From positions 43,501 to 107,500 of the forward strand of contig JAJOZX010002704.1 in the NCBI GenBank assembly GCA_023014485.1: 64,000 nucleotides of DNA, read 5' to 3'. The stretch is from Bathynomus jamesi. Its lineage: Eukaryota; Arthropoda; Malacostraca; Isopoda; Cirolanidae. A program made the position numbers and the translations under genes. Below, one piece after another: positions 19,710-29,292 of the stretch (within the stretch, counting starts at the first letter, position 1; every line of letters begins with the position of its first letter). Under the pieces are notes generated by a model. That model saw only the letters and a program-made list of their open reading frames with translations. It was not told where the DNA came from and did not search any database.

Positions 19710-20001
19710 TATATATATCTATATATATATATATATTAATTGTGTGTGTATATATATATATATATATACACGATATATAAGATTAACTATGAGACAAATA
19801 ATGTTTTTGGATTATAGGTACCTACCTGATTAGTTAATTGGTGACTGTGTCAGAGTAAAACACTTACAGTGTTGTTCATTGTAATGAATATTGTTTATTT
19901 TCTGTAATCAGAAGAAGATATAAATTTTTGGTTTATCATTCAGAAGATTATGATCATATAATTATTATTAAACATAAATCCATTACACTAATCTTACGAA
20001 G
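19655..20001. repeat. (TA)n tracts and AT-rich PLE-A 3' sequence
   Basis: Several (TA)n and (TG)n tracts occupy 19655-19780. The rest, up to the GIY-YIG remnant, is AT-rich with no gene seen. It probably belongs to the 3' part of PLE-A. Confidence 0.5.
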
Positions 20002-20180
20002 TTACAGACACTGCTGGATCCGCCTACGTACATTTAAAGTATACATATGGTTAAACAATGCATTAGAGTTATTTGCTGTTCTACACGCATATTTATGCTG
20101 TTTTACTCTGATATCTAAAGTATTTTCCGTTTGACCTATATAACCTGAGTTACATTGTGTACATCCGATCGAATACACAC
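20002..20180 (-). pseudogene. Penelope-like GIY-YIG endonuclease domain (PLE-A)
   Basis: This is the C-terminal endonuclease domain of a Penelope-like retroelement on the minus strand. VYSIGCTQCNSGYIGQTENT holds the GIY...YIG pair in the form VYS/YIG and the family CxxC, followed by LDIRVKQHKYACRTANNSN and ALFNHM. The first residues join in frame to the reverse-transcriptase tail that ends SPDNAVGC at 35760, about 15.6 kb away. BEL-3 inserted between the two. The frame ends at 20002. Confidence 0.88.
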
Positions 20181-20182
20181 TA

Positions 20183-20247
20183 TGGAAAAAATAGGTCCTG
20201 CTCCAACCAGAGTAGCCTAAACACAACCTAGGCTATGTTGAAGATGG
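20183..20247 (-). repeat. outer part of the BEL-3 3' LTR
   Basis: 65 bp are nearly identical to the inner end of the BEL-3 5' LTR at 35189-35253 (GGTCCTGCTCCAACCAG, CACAACCTAGGCTATGTTG). The rest of this LTR is at 28567-29072. The composite BEL-1/BEL-2 insertion separates the two pieces. Outside it lies a CA-rich run that duplicates the PLE-A target (ACACAC on both sides of BEL-3). Confidence 0.88.
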
Positions 20248-20250
20248 ATA

Positions 20251-20925
20251 TGGAAAACTGATGAGTGGGTAGTTGGGAGGTAACGAAAATGGTTCACTGA
20301 GTAGGTAGGTAGTTAATCTAACAATCATTAAATTCCTTTTATGTCAATAACTGGGTGGATGAAACCAATTGGTTGCTCACCAGAGTTATTCTCCACACTA
20401 GTATTTATATACTGTGTGGGAGGAGCGTGCTCGGTAATAAGGATACATTACCGCTCAACCAACCGAGGAATAAACCAAGACAACGCTGGTACGAGAAGCC
20501 CCGCGAAGAGGAGAACAAAGAGAGAACGAAAACGAAGAACGGGGCGAGAGGACGTACCAGCAAAGTTCGCTCTCGAAAACATAACCGGAGAAGGGAGACA
20601 CTCGGATAACAAAAAGTAAGTGACTAATTGAGTTTTTACACCAAAGTTAATCTCATTAAATTAAGCTGGGTCAGACAAGTTAGGCCTACATTGTGGCCTA
20701 AGACCCAGCATCAACTCATAGCTTAACAAAGGTGAAGGTAGATTGCCCTAACCTAATTCTTGTGAGGAATCCTACTGTGGACCTCAATTTATCTGCCCGC
20801 TCTGGACCATTTCCGGAATCTCTAGGCTGACCCCTCTAGGCTAGACTTGATCTACTCTATAGTATAGACTGGAGATATAAGGGGTGGGTTAATTGTGGAC
20901 CAATTCATACAGAGCATTTTTCGCA
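20251..20925 (+). repeat. BEL-1 5' LTR
   Basis: A 675-bp LTR begins TGGAAAACTGATGAG and ends TTTTTCGCA. An inverted copy lies at 26544-27214. It contains a GC-rich transcribed-like stretch (20450-20600). The internal region begins at once with TTGGTGGTCCGTGTG, the primer-binding position. The three bases ATA separate its start from the broken BEL-3 LTR. Confidence 0.88.
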
Positions 20926-21241
20926 TTGGTGGTCCGTGTGTGGGGAATTTACAAACCTTAACCTTACTTAACAAAAATTGCAGAATTAGGCTAAATGGTC
21001 TAGCCTAAGCCTAACCTGAGCAAGCCTAATTAGGTCTACAACCTAGGGCCTAACTAGGAAACATTTACATTTAAGGAGTCTCATTCTCTTATAAGCTTAG
21101 ACCTGAGTGACACATAAGTACTTGGGGGGGGATTAAACCAAATTTACACTCGACTGTTTTGTCTGTTCTCTCTCTTCTCTGGTAATTTCTTCTTGTCCTA
21201 TATTTCATTACGATCCCCAGTTAAACAATTTTGACTTAGAC
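20926..21241 (+). other. BEL-1 leader
   Basis: This is untranslated sequence between the LTR and gag. It starts with the likely primer-binding site (TTGGTGGTCCGTG), is rich in CCTAACCTAA-type words, and ends at the gag ATG. No ORF of note. Confidence 0.6.
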
Positions 21242-23206
21242 ATGGACAGTGCGGAATTGAAAAAGTTAAAAAAGAAAAGGGGGGCAAAGTTGGGAGCTGT
21301 TACAAAGGCTGTGAACACTTTTAACAATATTACACAACCAGGTAAGAAAAATATAGAGAGTGTAATTATTAAATTAGAAATTAAAAAGAAGGAAATAATA
21401 GCCATTAATGAGAGTATTTCAGAGTTAGTTGAATCCGAAATGGCTGAAGAACAATTGATAGACCTTTACGCTGATGATGATGATCAGGTAAGCTCAATTG
21501 AACAGCAAATAAGGGAACTACGGTCTCGGTTGACTGACTTAACACCAAAAAAACCTAATTCTGATTTTAATCAAAGTAGGGCTAACCTTCAACAAAATTT
21601 AAGTGGCATGCAAAATCCTAAGTCACAAGAATTGAGGGCTCAGTTACCCATTTTGCAAATACCAACATTTGAAGGGGACACGGTACAATTCCCATCTTTC
21701 ATTGACAAATTTGAGAATTTAATAGGTAATAAACCTTATATTTCAACTGTTGAAAAGTTTAGTTACTTAACTAGTTCCCTTAAAGGCCCAGCCTATAACC
21801 TAATAGCCTATTTACCAGCCGTAGGGGATTCATATGAAGTAGCTATTGATCTTTTAAAACGTAATTACGTTAATAAAGATGTGATTATATATGAATTATC
21901 TCAACAAATTTTTGAATTTGCACCCATAAAAGATAACCATAGTGATATGGAAAATTTGTATACAAAATTAGAAGCTATTATAGGACAACTGGTTAGCAAT
22001 GAGATAGATATTAAAACTTCATCTTGGCTTATACAAAGCATAGTACTTAGGTGCCTTCCTTCGAGGGTTAAAGATAATTTAATTCTAAAGACGGGAGAAA
22101 ATTATCCTAATTTAGCACAAATAAGACAACACTTCCCCAATATCCTAACTAATTACAACTTGAGAGATTTTCCAACACATAAGACCCAGACTATGGATAA
22201 ACCAAAGACTGTTCCCAGAGACCAACTAGCTACAGCCAAACAGACAAAACTTAATACTGTAGAATCAAATGTGACCAACTATAATACACGAACACCTACA
22301 TTACAGAACTTTAATGTAACTGCTGCCTCAACTTACACACCACATTGCAAATTTTGTGCAAGTAATGAACACAGTAGTACTGGGTGTGACAAATATTCAG
22401 ACTTTAACCAAAGGGCTAAAAGATGTGAACAGTTGAACCTGTGTAAAAAGTGTACTGGCCAGGGACATTATAAGAAAGACTGTAAATCTAGGTTAAGATT
22501 CAAGTGTAAGTTTTGTAAAAGTTTACGACATGTCTCATCAATGTGTGATTCACCAAAGTGTCCAAATAATAGTACTCAAACTCAAAAGATACCTCCCCCA
22601 AACAAAGGTAATCAAGAAAATGCCACTTTCATGGGACATTCTGCTTGTTCAAACAATGTAACAAGAAATACTGAGATTCTTTTACCAACTATTACTTTGG
22701 ACTTAGTGAATAGTGAGGGTAGTACCACTCCAGTGAGATGTCTTATAGACTGTTGTTCTCAACAAACATTTGTTTCAAAAAATGTAGTTAATAAATTGGG
22801 TTTGACACCAAACCCGAATGAACAAAACATCAATATTGCATCATTTGTTAAAGATAACTCGGACAAAAATAGCTATAAGACAATTGACCTGGAACTACAT
22901 TTAGGAAGTAAATTCAAGAAAATTGAAGCAGTTATTATTTCTAAAGTAGGACAAAACAAACTGGTTATACCCAAACTAGAACAAACCATAAATCATTTGG
23001 GAAAACACTACAAAATAGCTGATAGACATATCACTAACAACACAGTAGCTAACATTGAAATGCTAATAGGGGCAGATTATATTAATCTTATTCATAAGGG
23101 CATAGTAGAGATAGGTAATGGTATAGCTATTCAGACTCCATCAGGGATAGCCCCTTTGGGTGACCTATCAGACTACAACCTAGACCTAAACCAAAACAGT
23201 TCATGA
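21242..23206 (+). CDS. BEL-1 gag-protease polyprotein
   Basis: An intact 654-codon frame encodes the BEL/Pao gag and protease. Residues 1-110 are lysine- and glutamate-rich and probably coiled coil. Next is the DUF1759-type capsid core (LPILQIPTFEGDTVQFPSF, YLTSSLKGPAYNLI). Three zinc knuckles of C-x2-C-x4-H-x4-C form follow: CKFCASNEHSSTGC, CKKCTGQGHYKKDC and CKFCKSLRHVSSMC. The retropepsin has RCLIDCCSQQTFV, in which DCCS replaces the usual D(S/T)G(S/T), and MLIGADYI near the end. The frame ends with TGA at 23204-23206, and the pol frame continues in the same phase. Products would build the virus-like particle and process it. Confidence 0.92.
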   Translation: MDSAELKKLKKKRGAKLGAVTKAVNTFNNITQPGKKNIESVIIKLEIKKKEIIAINESISELVESEMAEEQLIDLYADDDDQVSSIEQQIRELRSRLTDLTPKKPNSDFNQSRANLQQNLSGMQNPKSQELRAQLPILQIPTFEGDTVQFPSFIDKFENLIGNKPYISTVEKFSYLTSSLKGPAYNLIAYLPAVGDSYEVAIDLLKRNYVNKDVIIYELSQQIFEFAPIKDNHSDMENLYTKLEAIIGQLVSNEIDIKTSSWLIQSIVLRCLPSRVKDNLILKTGENYPNLAQIRQHFPNILTNYNLRDFPTHKTQTMDKPKTVPRDQLATAKQTKLNTVESNVTNYNTRTPTLQNFNVTAASTYTPHCKFCASNEHSSTGCDKYSDFNQRAKRCEQLNLCKKCTGQGHYKKDCKSRLRFKCKFCKSLRHVSSMCDSPKCPNNSTQTQKIPPPNKGNQENATFMGHSACSNNVTRNTEILLPTITLDLVNSEGSTTPVRCLIDCCSQQTFVSKNVVNKLGLTPNPNEQNINIASFVKDNSDKNSYKTIDLELHLGSKFKKIEAVIISKVGQNKLVIPKLEQTINHLGKHYKIADRHITNNTVANIEMLIGADYINLIHKGIVEIGNGIAIQTPSGIAPLGDLSDYNLDLNQNSS

Positions 23207-23212
23207 CCAACA
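23204..23212 (+). promoter_or_regulatory. candidate stop-codon readthrough site, BEL-1
   Basis: UGA CCA ACA separates the gag-protease and pol frames, which are in the same phase with no other stop between them. The related BEL-3 has UGA CUA ACA at the homologous position. UGA followed by CUA is a known readthrough-prone context. CCA here may be a variant or a mutation. No stem-loop was assessed. Confidence 0.5.
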
Positions 23213-26200
23213 AATACTATGTGCCTCAACTCAGTCCTACATAACACCTGTAAGAATAGCAACACTTTGAATAATATTATCTCAACTGAGAACATTAATT
23301 CATCATTATCAAATGAAACTTTGGATGAGGCAATTCAAACTTTATGGTTGCTAGAATCTGTGGGTATATATGACACAAATCAAACTTCAGAAGATCAGTT
23401 AATGGTAGAAAGATTTGAAGACACCATTCAGTGCAAAGACAATAGTTATTTTGTTGAGTTACCTTGGAAAATAAATTGTCCAACTTTAAGAGACAATCTC
23501 AAAGTAGCTAAAGGACATTTATATAAAGTAATGAAAAAACTCAGACAAGATAATAATATTGTAAAGTACAGTGATGTCTTCAAAGAACAGCTACAGAAAG
23601 GCTTCATTGAAGAAGTAACAAATAACCCTTTTAAAAAAGATGGTTGTCATTATTTAACCCACAGGGGGGTTTATCGACAAGATGCCCCAACAACAAAACT
23701 CAGAGTAGTATATAACTGTAGCCTCAAAGACAGTGATAAACACAGTTTGAATGATTGCTTGATTGAGGGTCCTAATCTCATTTCTGACCTTGTGAAGATC
23801 TTACTGAGGTTCAGGTTGACAAATATGCTGTACAAAGTGACATTTCAAAGGCATTTTTGAGAATAAATCTTAAAAATGAATATGATAAGAACCAACTAAG
23901 GTTCTTATGGTTCAAGGATCCATTTGATTTGAATAAAGGATTCATAACCTATAGATTTAATGTTGTGTTGTTTGGAGCCAATTGCTCACCTAGCCTATTA
24001 GCATTGACAATTAAACATCATTTAAACCAGTTTAATAACTCTCTAACATTGAACTTCCTTAAGGAACATTTTTACGTAGACAATCTAATAGGCTCAACGA
24101 CAACAAAATCTGAATTATCTGAAGTCTATGAACACTCTCAAAACATTATGCAACAAGGTAACTTTGAACTTAGAGAGTGGATTTCAAATGATGAGGATTT
24201 AAACAAAAAGATTTTAAGGGATAATAATGGTCTTACTGAGCCAACAGACAGAGTTAAAACTTTAGGTATGAACTGGTATTTGGATGCAACTTCTAACAGT
24301 CATGATTCAATCTGTACTAAAGGTTTTAAACTTGATGAGGAAGCAAATACTAAAAGACAAATATTATCAGAGGCTTCCAGAATTTTTGATCCCATGGGTC
24401 TATTCCTGCCTTCAACAATAAAATCAAAGATTCTCCTCCAAGAAATTTGGAGGACAAATGTTGGGTGGGATGATCCAATAACAAATGAAAATCAAAAATC
24501 TTGGAAGAAGTTAGCTACTGATTTAACAAAAGTGCAGAACATTAAAATTCAAAGGTGCTGTGGGTTTAGGGATAAGCCCCAGAGACTTCATGTGTTTGCT
24601 GATGCAAGCACACAAGCTTATGGGTGCTGTGCGTATCTTGTAAGCCCTACAGAAAGTCATCTAATTTATGCCAAAGGGAAAGTAGCACCTCTCAAACCTA
24701 TAAGAACCATACCTCAATTGGAACTATTGGCTGCTACATTAGCCATTAAAACCATTTCATTGCTTAAGGATGCTTACTATGACGTGTGCTTAAGTCATAT
24801 CCACGTCTGGCTTGACAGTCAGATTTGTCTTGCCTGGATACGGAATGATAGCATTAATAGTAAGAATATCTTTGTAAGAAATAGGCTAAAAGAAATAGCT
24901 GACGCTAATGAAAGCCTACAAGTAAACTTTCACTATGTTCCAACTAAACAGAATCCAGCAGACTTTCTGACCAGAGGTTTATCCTACAAGTTGTTGAAGT
25001 CAAACAAAACTTGGTTTATGGGACCAAAGTGGCTCTGTGATACAGACCAATGGCCTGTGGAACAAGTTAACTTGACATTAAATTTAATCTTTTCAAATGA
25101 AAAGGTTGAACCAATCACTAATTTTGAACGGTATTCTGATTTCAACAAACTTGTCAGGGTGACAGCCTACTGTTTGAGGTTTGCTCACAACTGTTTAGCT
25201 ACAATTAACAAACAGCTAAATAAAAACAATCATAATTATACAGAAGTTGCAACCCAATATTGGATAGGCCAGGCACAACAAAAAGAGTACAATAAAGAGT
25301 TAGAATTCTTAACAAATGGGAAACAAACAAAAGAACCTGTACCATCAGTAGTTGTGGATCTAAACTTGTTCAGAGATGAGGAAGGCCTTCTAAGGTGTAA
25401 AGGGAGATTAGACAAATCAAAACTGTCATACAAAAGCAAAAATCCAATCCTTTTACCTAGATTTAGCTATTTGACAACATTAATCATCAGAAAAACACAC
25501 AATGATGTATATCATATGGGGGTACCACAGACACTAACTACATTAAGAAAAACTTATTGGATACCCAAGGGAAGGATCACTGTTAAAACAGTCCTGAGTG
25601 AGTGTGTTACATGTAGGCGTATTCATGCTAGGCCCTATAGGAAACCAAATCCTCCTGCTTTGCCAGAGGAGAGAGTTACTCTCAACAGACCCTTTGAGAC
25701 TGTAGGCATTGACTATACAGGAGCATTGACTGTAGGGGTGGGTGACACTGAACAAAAAATGTACATTGTACTGTTTACATGTGCAGCCTCACGAGCTGTT
25801 TATTTGGATGTTGTGGAGGACCTAACAGCAGAATCTTTTGTTGCTGTCTTTAAGAGATTCTGTGCACGACATTCAGTACCCAAGACAGTTTGGACTGACA
25901 ATATTTCAAAGCTGGTGAAAAAGTCATCCACGACTTGTTAAGCAATGAAATCACACAATTATATATACAAAATACAAACATAAAGTGGAAGTATATTCCG
26001 GTTGCCTCTCCTTGGTATGGTTCTATCTGGGAGAGGAATATACAGACAGTAAAGAATTGCTTGAAGAAAGCAATTGGCAAAAAACAGATACACTTATTTG
26101 GGTTACTCACTCTCCTGGCTGAGATTGAGAACATCATTAACAATAGGCCACTCACTTATGTGAGTGACAACATTAATGACCCAGAACCATTAACTCCAAA

Positions 26201-26543
26201 TCATTTGATTCGGGGAGAACAAGTTAGTCTCCTGCCGGACTACAAGATAGACTCTTCAGAAGACCCAAACTGGACTCAACGACATGATGAGCTCCAGACT
26301 AAGTTACAACATTTAACTAGAGTTAAAGCTCATTTCATTAAACAGTGGAAAACTGAGTACTTGATGGGTCTAAGGGAGAGACATAAACAAATGACTAAGA
26401 GGATTGGTCTGACACAATTAAGGTAGGGGACCTTGTTCTCATACATGACAGTACTCCAAGACAATACTGGCCTCTGGCTAGAGTTTCAGAACTCAGACCA
26501 GGGGCAGACGGGGTAACAAGAGTGGTCAAATTAAGGACTTCAA
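23207..26543 (+). pseudogene. BEL-1 pol (RT, RNase H, integrase), frameshifted and 3'-cut
   Basis: It continues in the gag phase. A one-base shift near 23815 breaks RT motif A (SDISKAF). The next frame (23857-25941) holds VLFGANCSPSLLAL, the catalytic box FYVDNLIGS, and RNase H with HVFADAS, PQLELLAATL and HVWLDSQICLAW. Integrase follows, with a zinc-binding region, CVTCRRIHA and GIDYTGALTVG, then WTDN. A 7-base deletion shifts frame at 25905, and another base is lost near 26400. The gene stops at 26543, inside the integrase C-terminus, where an inverted LTR begins. The damage is modest, so the copy is fairly young, or some indels are sequencing errors. Confidence 0.88.
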
Positions 26544-27214
26544 TGCGAAAAATGCTCTGTATGAATTGGTCCACAATTAACCCACCCCTTATATCTCCAG
26601 TCTATACTATAGAGTAGATCAAGTCTAGCCTAGAGGGGTCAGCCTAGAGATTCCGGAAATGGTCCAGAGCGGGCAGATAAATTGAGGTCCACAGTAGGAT
26701 TCCTCACAAGAATTAGGTTAGGGCAATCTACCTTCACCTTTGTTAAGCTATGAGTTGATGCTGGGTCTTAGGCCACAATGTAGGCCTAACTTGTCTGACC
26801 CAGCTTAATTTAATGAGATTAACTTTGGTGTAAAAACTCAATTAGTCACTTACTTTTTGTTATCGGAGTGTCTCCCTTCTCCGGTTATGTTTTCGAGAGC
26901 GCACTTTGCTGGTACGTCCTCTCGCCCCGTTCTTCGTTTTCGTTCCCCCTTTGTTCTCCTCTTCGCGGGGCTTCTTGTACCAGCGTTGTCTTGGTTTATT
27001 CCTCGGTTGGTTGAGCGGTAATGTATCTCCATTACCGAGCACGCTCCTCCCACACAGTATATACTAGTGTGGAGAATAACTCTGGTGAGCAACCAATTGG
27101 TTTCTTCCACCCAGTTATTGACATAAAAGGAATTTAATAATTGTTAGATTAACTACCTACCTACTCAGTGAACCATTTTCGTTACCTCCCAACTACCCAC
27201 TCATCAGTTTTCCA
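26544..27214 (-). repeat. BEL-2 3' LTR, inverted
   Basis: This is a 671-bp inverted copy of the BEL-1 LTR. Its terminal CA (read on the minus strand) joins directly to BEL-1 integrase coding sequence after AGGACTTCAA. On the inner side, past ATATGG, it meets a G/C-rich run (GGGGGCCCCGGG) at the 3' end of the BEL-2 interior. The pol match to BEL-1 is close. Confidence 0.9.
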
Positions 27215-27451
27215 TATACTGGGGGCCCCGGGAGATAAAAATTTTGGTGTCATTGTCACCAATTTTTGTCTGAGTGTAGACTAGCTAACTATTTAACTGT
27301 AAATGCCTGTTAATCTGATTAACAGTGCCTATCCTCACCTTCTCATGGAGAAGGTGTAGCATTTAATTAGAAGATAAAATATACATCCATAGGATGAAAC
27401 TGTCTATGGTCTTTACCATAAGAAAAGAAAAATGAAAGTTAGAAGATAAAA
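27215..27451 (-). other. BEL-2 3' untranslated region
   Basis: This is the sequence between the integrase stop and the 3' LTR. No ORF. It contains a short inverted pair (GGTGTCATTGTCACC) and AT-rich stretches. It has no counterpart in BEL-1, which is cut upstream. Confidence 0.6.
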
Positions 27452-28568
27452 TTACAATTCCCAGCATCTATTTTTTGTTGTAAAAAGTCGCGCTTTTAAT
27501 GCTGTTTGTCGCTGAGGTCTTGTGTCTGTCAATGTTGTAGTAGGATGCGTCACCACTCCTACTGTCAAAGGAATAGTTACTGGAAGTTCAGTGTCTCCAG
27601 TTGTTACTGTCAGTGGAGAAGGTTCTCCAAACTCCATTGTTTTGGGTCCAGACTCTAAAGGGTACAAAAGAGAAATGTCTCTTGTTGTGTCACCCGTTGA
27701 AGTCCTTAATTTGACCACTCTTGTTACCCCGTCTGCCCCTGGTCTGAGTTCTGAAACTCTAGCCAGAGGCCAGTATTGTCTTGGAGTACTGTCATGTATG
27801 AGAACAAGGTCCCCTACCTTAATTGTGTCAGACCAATCCTTCTTAGTCATTTGTTTATGTCTCTCCCTTAGACCCATCAAGTACTCAGTTTTCCACTGTT
27901 TAATGAAATGAGCTTTAACTCTAGTTAAATGTTGTAACTTAGTCTGGAGCTCATCATGTCGTTGAGTCCAGTTTGGGTCTTCTGAAGAGTCTATATTGTA
28001 GTCCGGCAGGAGACTAACTTGTTCTCCCCGAATCAAATGATTTGGAGTTAATGGTTCTGGGTCATTAATGTTGTCACTCACATAAGTGAGTGGTCTATTG
28101 TTAATGATGTTCTCATCTCAGCCAGGAGAGTGAGTAACCCAAATAAGTGTATCTGTTTTTTGCCAATTGCTTTCTTCAAGCAATTCTTTACTGTTTGTAT
28201 ATTCCTCTCCCAGATAGAACCATACCAAGGAGAGGCAACCGGAATATACTTCCACTTTATGTTTGTATTTTGTATATATAATTGTGTGATTTCATTGCTT
28301 AACAAGTCATGGATGACTTGTTCACCAGCTTTGAAATATGTAGCATTGTCAGTCCAAACTGTCTTTGGTACTGAATGTCGTGCACAGAATCTCTTAAAGA
28401 CAGCAACAAAAGATTCTGCTGTAAGGTCCTCCACAACATCCAAATAAACAGCTCGTGAGGCAGCACATGTAAACAGTACAATGTACATTTTTTGTTCAGT
28501 GTCACCCACCCCTACAGTCAATGCTCCTGTATAGTCAATGCCTACAGTCTCAAAGGGTCTGTTGAGAG
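27452..28568 (-). pseudogene. BEL-2 integrase fragment
   Basis: This is the 3' part of pol in inverted orientation, almost identical to BEL-1. It reads GVGDTEQKMYIVLFTC, DLTAESFVAVFKRF, WTDNATYFKAGEQV and WYGSIWERNIQTVK; one base is lost near 28115, after LLTLLAE. It then reads EPLTPNHLIRGEQVSLLPDY and the tail GDLVLIHDSTPRQYWPLARV, ending in a stop near 27452. It keeps the bases deleted in BEL-1 at WTDN. The fragment starts at 28568, in the middle of pol, with no 5' LTR. Confidence 0.9.
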
Positions 28569-29072
28569 ACCTAGGCCAAAGATGAACCAGCCTAACTATT
28601 TGTCCATAAACAGGACTTCCATACTCTTTTGTTAAACAATTACAGCCGAAATGTCAGCTTATTTAACCTAATTTAATAACCGAAGGGAAATTTATGAACT
28701 TCTTACCTTGAAACTGTTATGAATTTTATCTCTTGACACCACTAATAAACATTTTTATTCCGGCTTTTTCCGTCGCTGTTATTATGCTTAATCAGCTTAT
28801 GCTTATTCAGCTTCTCACCCTGTTATTCTGCTTATTCCTCTTATCCCGATCTTTTTCTTCTTCTTCCCAAAACCGTGTTGCTATTTCTAGCTATGGGATC
28901 TTTTTTTCTTTTCATCCCATATTTGTTTTTCGTTGGTGTCTTTTTAATTTTTCTCAGCAAGAGTTCATGTTCTCCTTCCGAGTTATTTTTTATTGTTATT
29001 ATTTATTTTAATGTCAATATGGCTTATCCAAGATTAGGTGGGTCTTCCATTTCGGTACTCCCAAATTTTCCA
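28567..29072 (-). repeat. inner part of the BEL-3 3' LTR
   Basis: It is a direct repeat of 35254-35750 (GACCTAGGCCAAAGATG, TATTTGTCCATAAACAGG, CTTATCCAAGATTAGGTGGG). Its missing 65 bp lie at 20183-20247. The junction with BEL-2 at 28567-28568 shares AG, consistent with end joining. Confidence 0.9.
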
Positions 29073-29292
29073 TACATTGGGGCCAGCCAGAAAGGAAAAA
29101 TTGCATGTGAAACCCAATTTTTTCTTTAATATTTGTTAACCCATCTTAGATTACCTATATTTTATGTTTTATTTGTTATTCCATTTTTGTTTTTCCTCAC
29201 TTTTTAATATAAAAAGTGTAGCATTTTATAAAGTCCTCACCCTTTTCAAAATGAAAGGGTGTTGCATTTTAGTTTATTTTCCATAGGAAATA

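Noticed and set aside
20341..20619. Arg/Lys-rich frames in the BEL-1 LTR as a protein gene
   Set aside because: They lie wholly inside the LTR. The copy in the BEL-2 LTR gives a similar frame only because the DNA is a copy.
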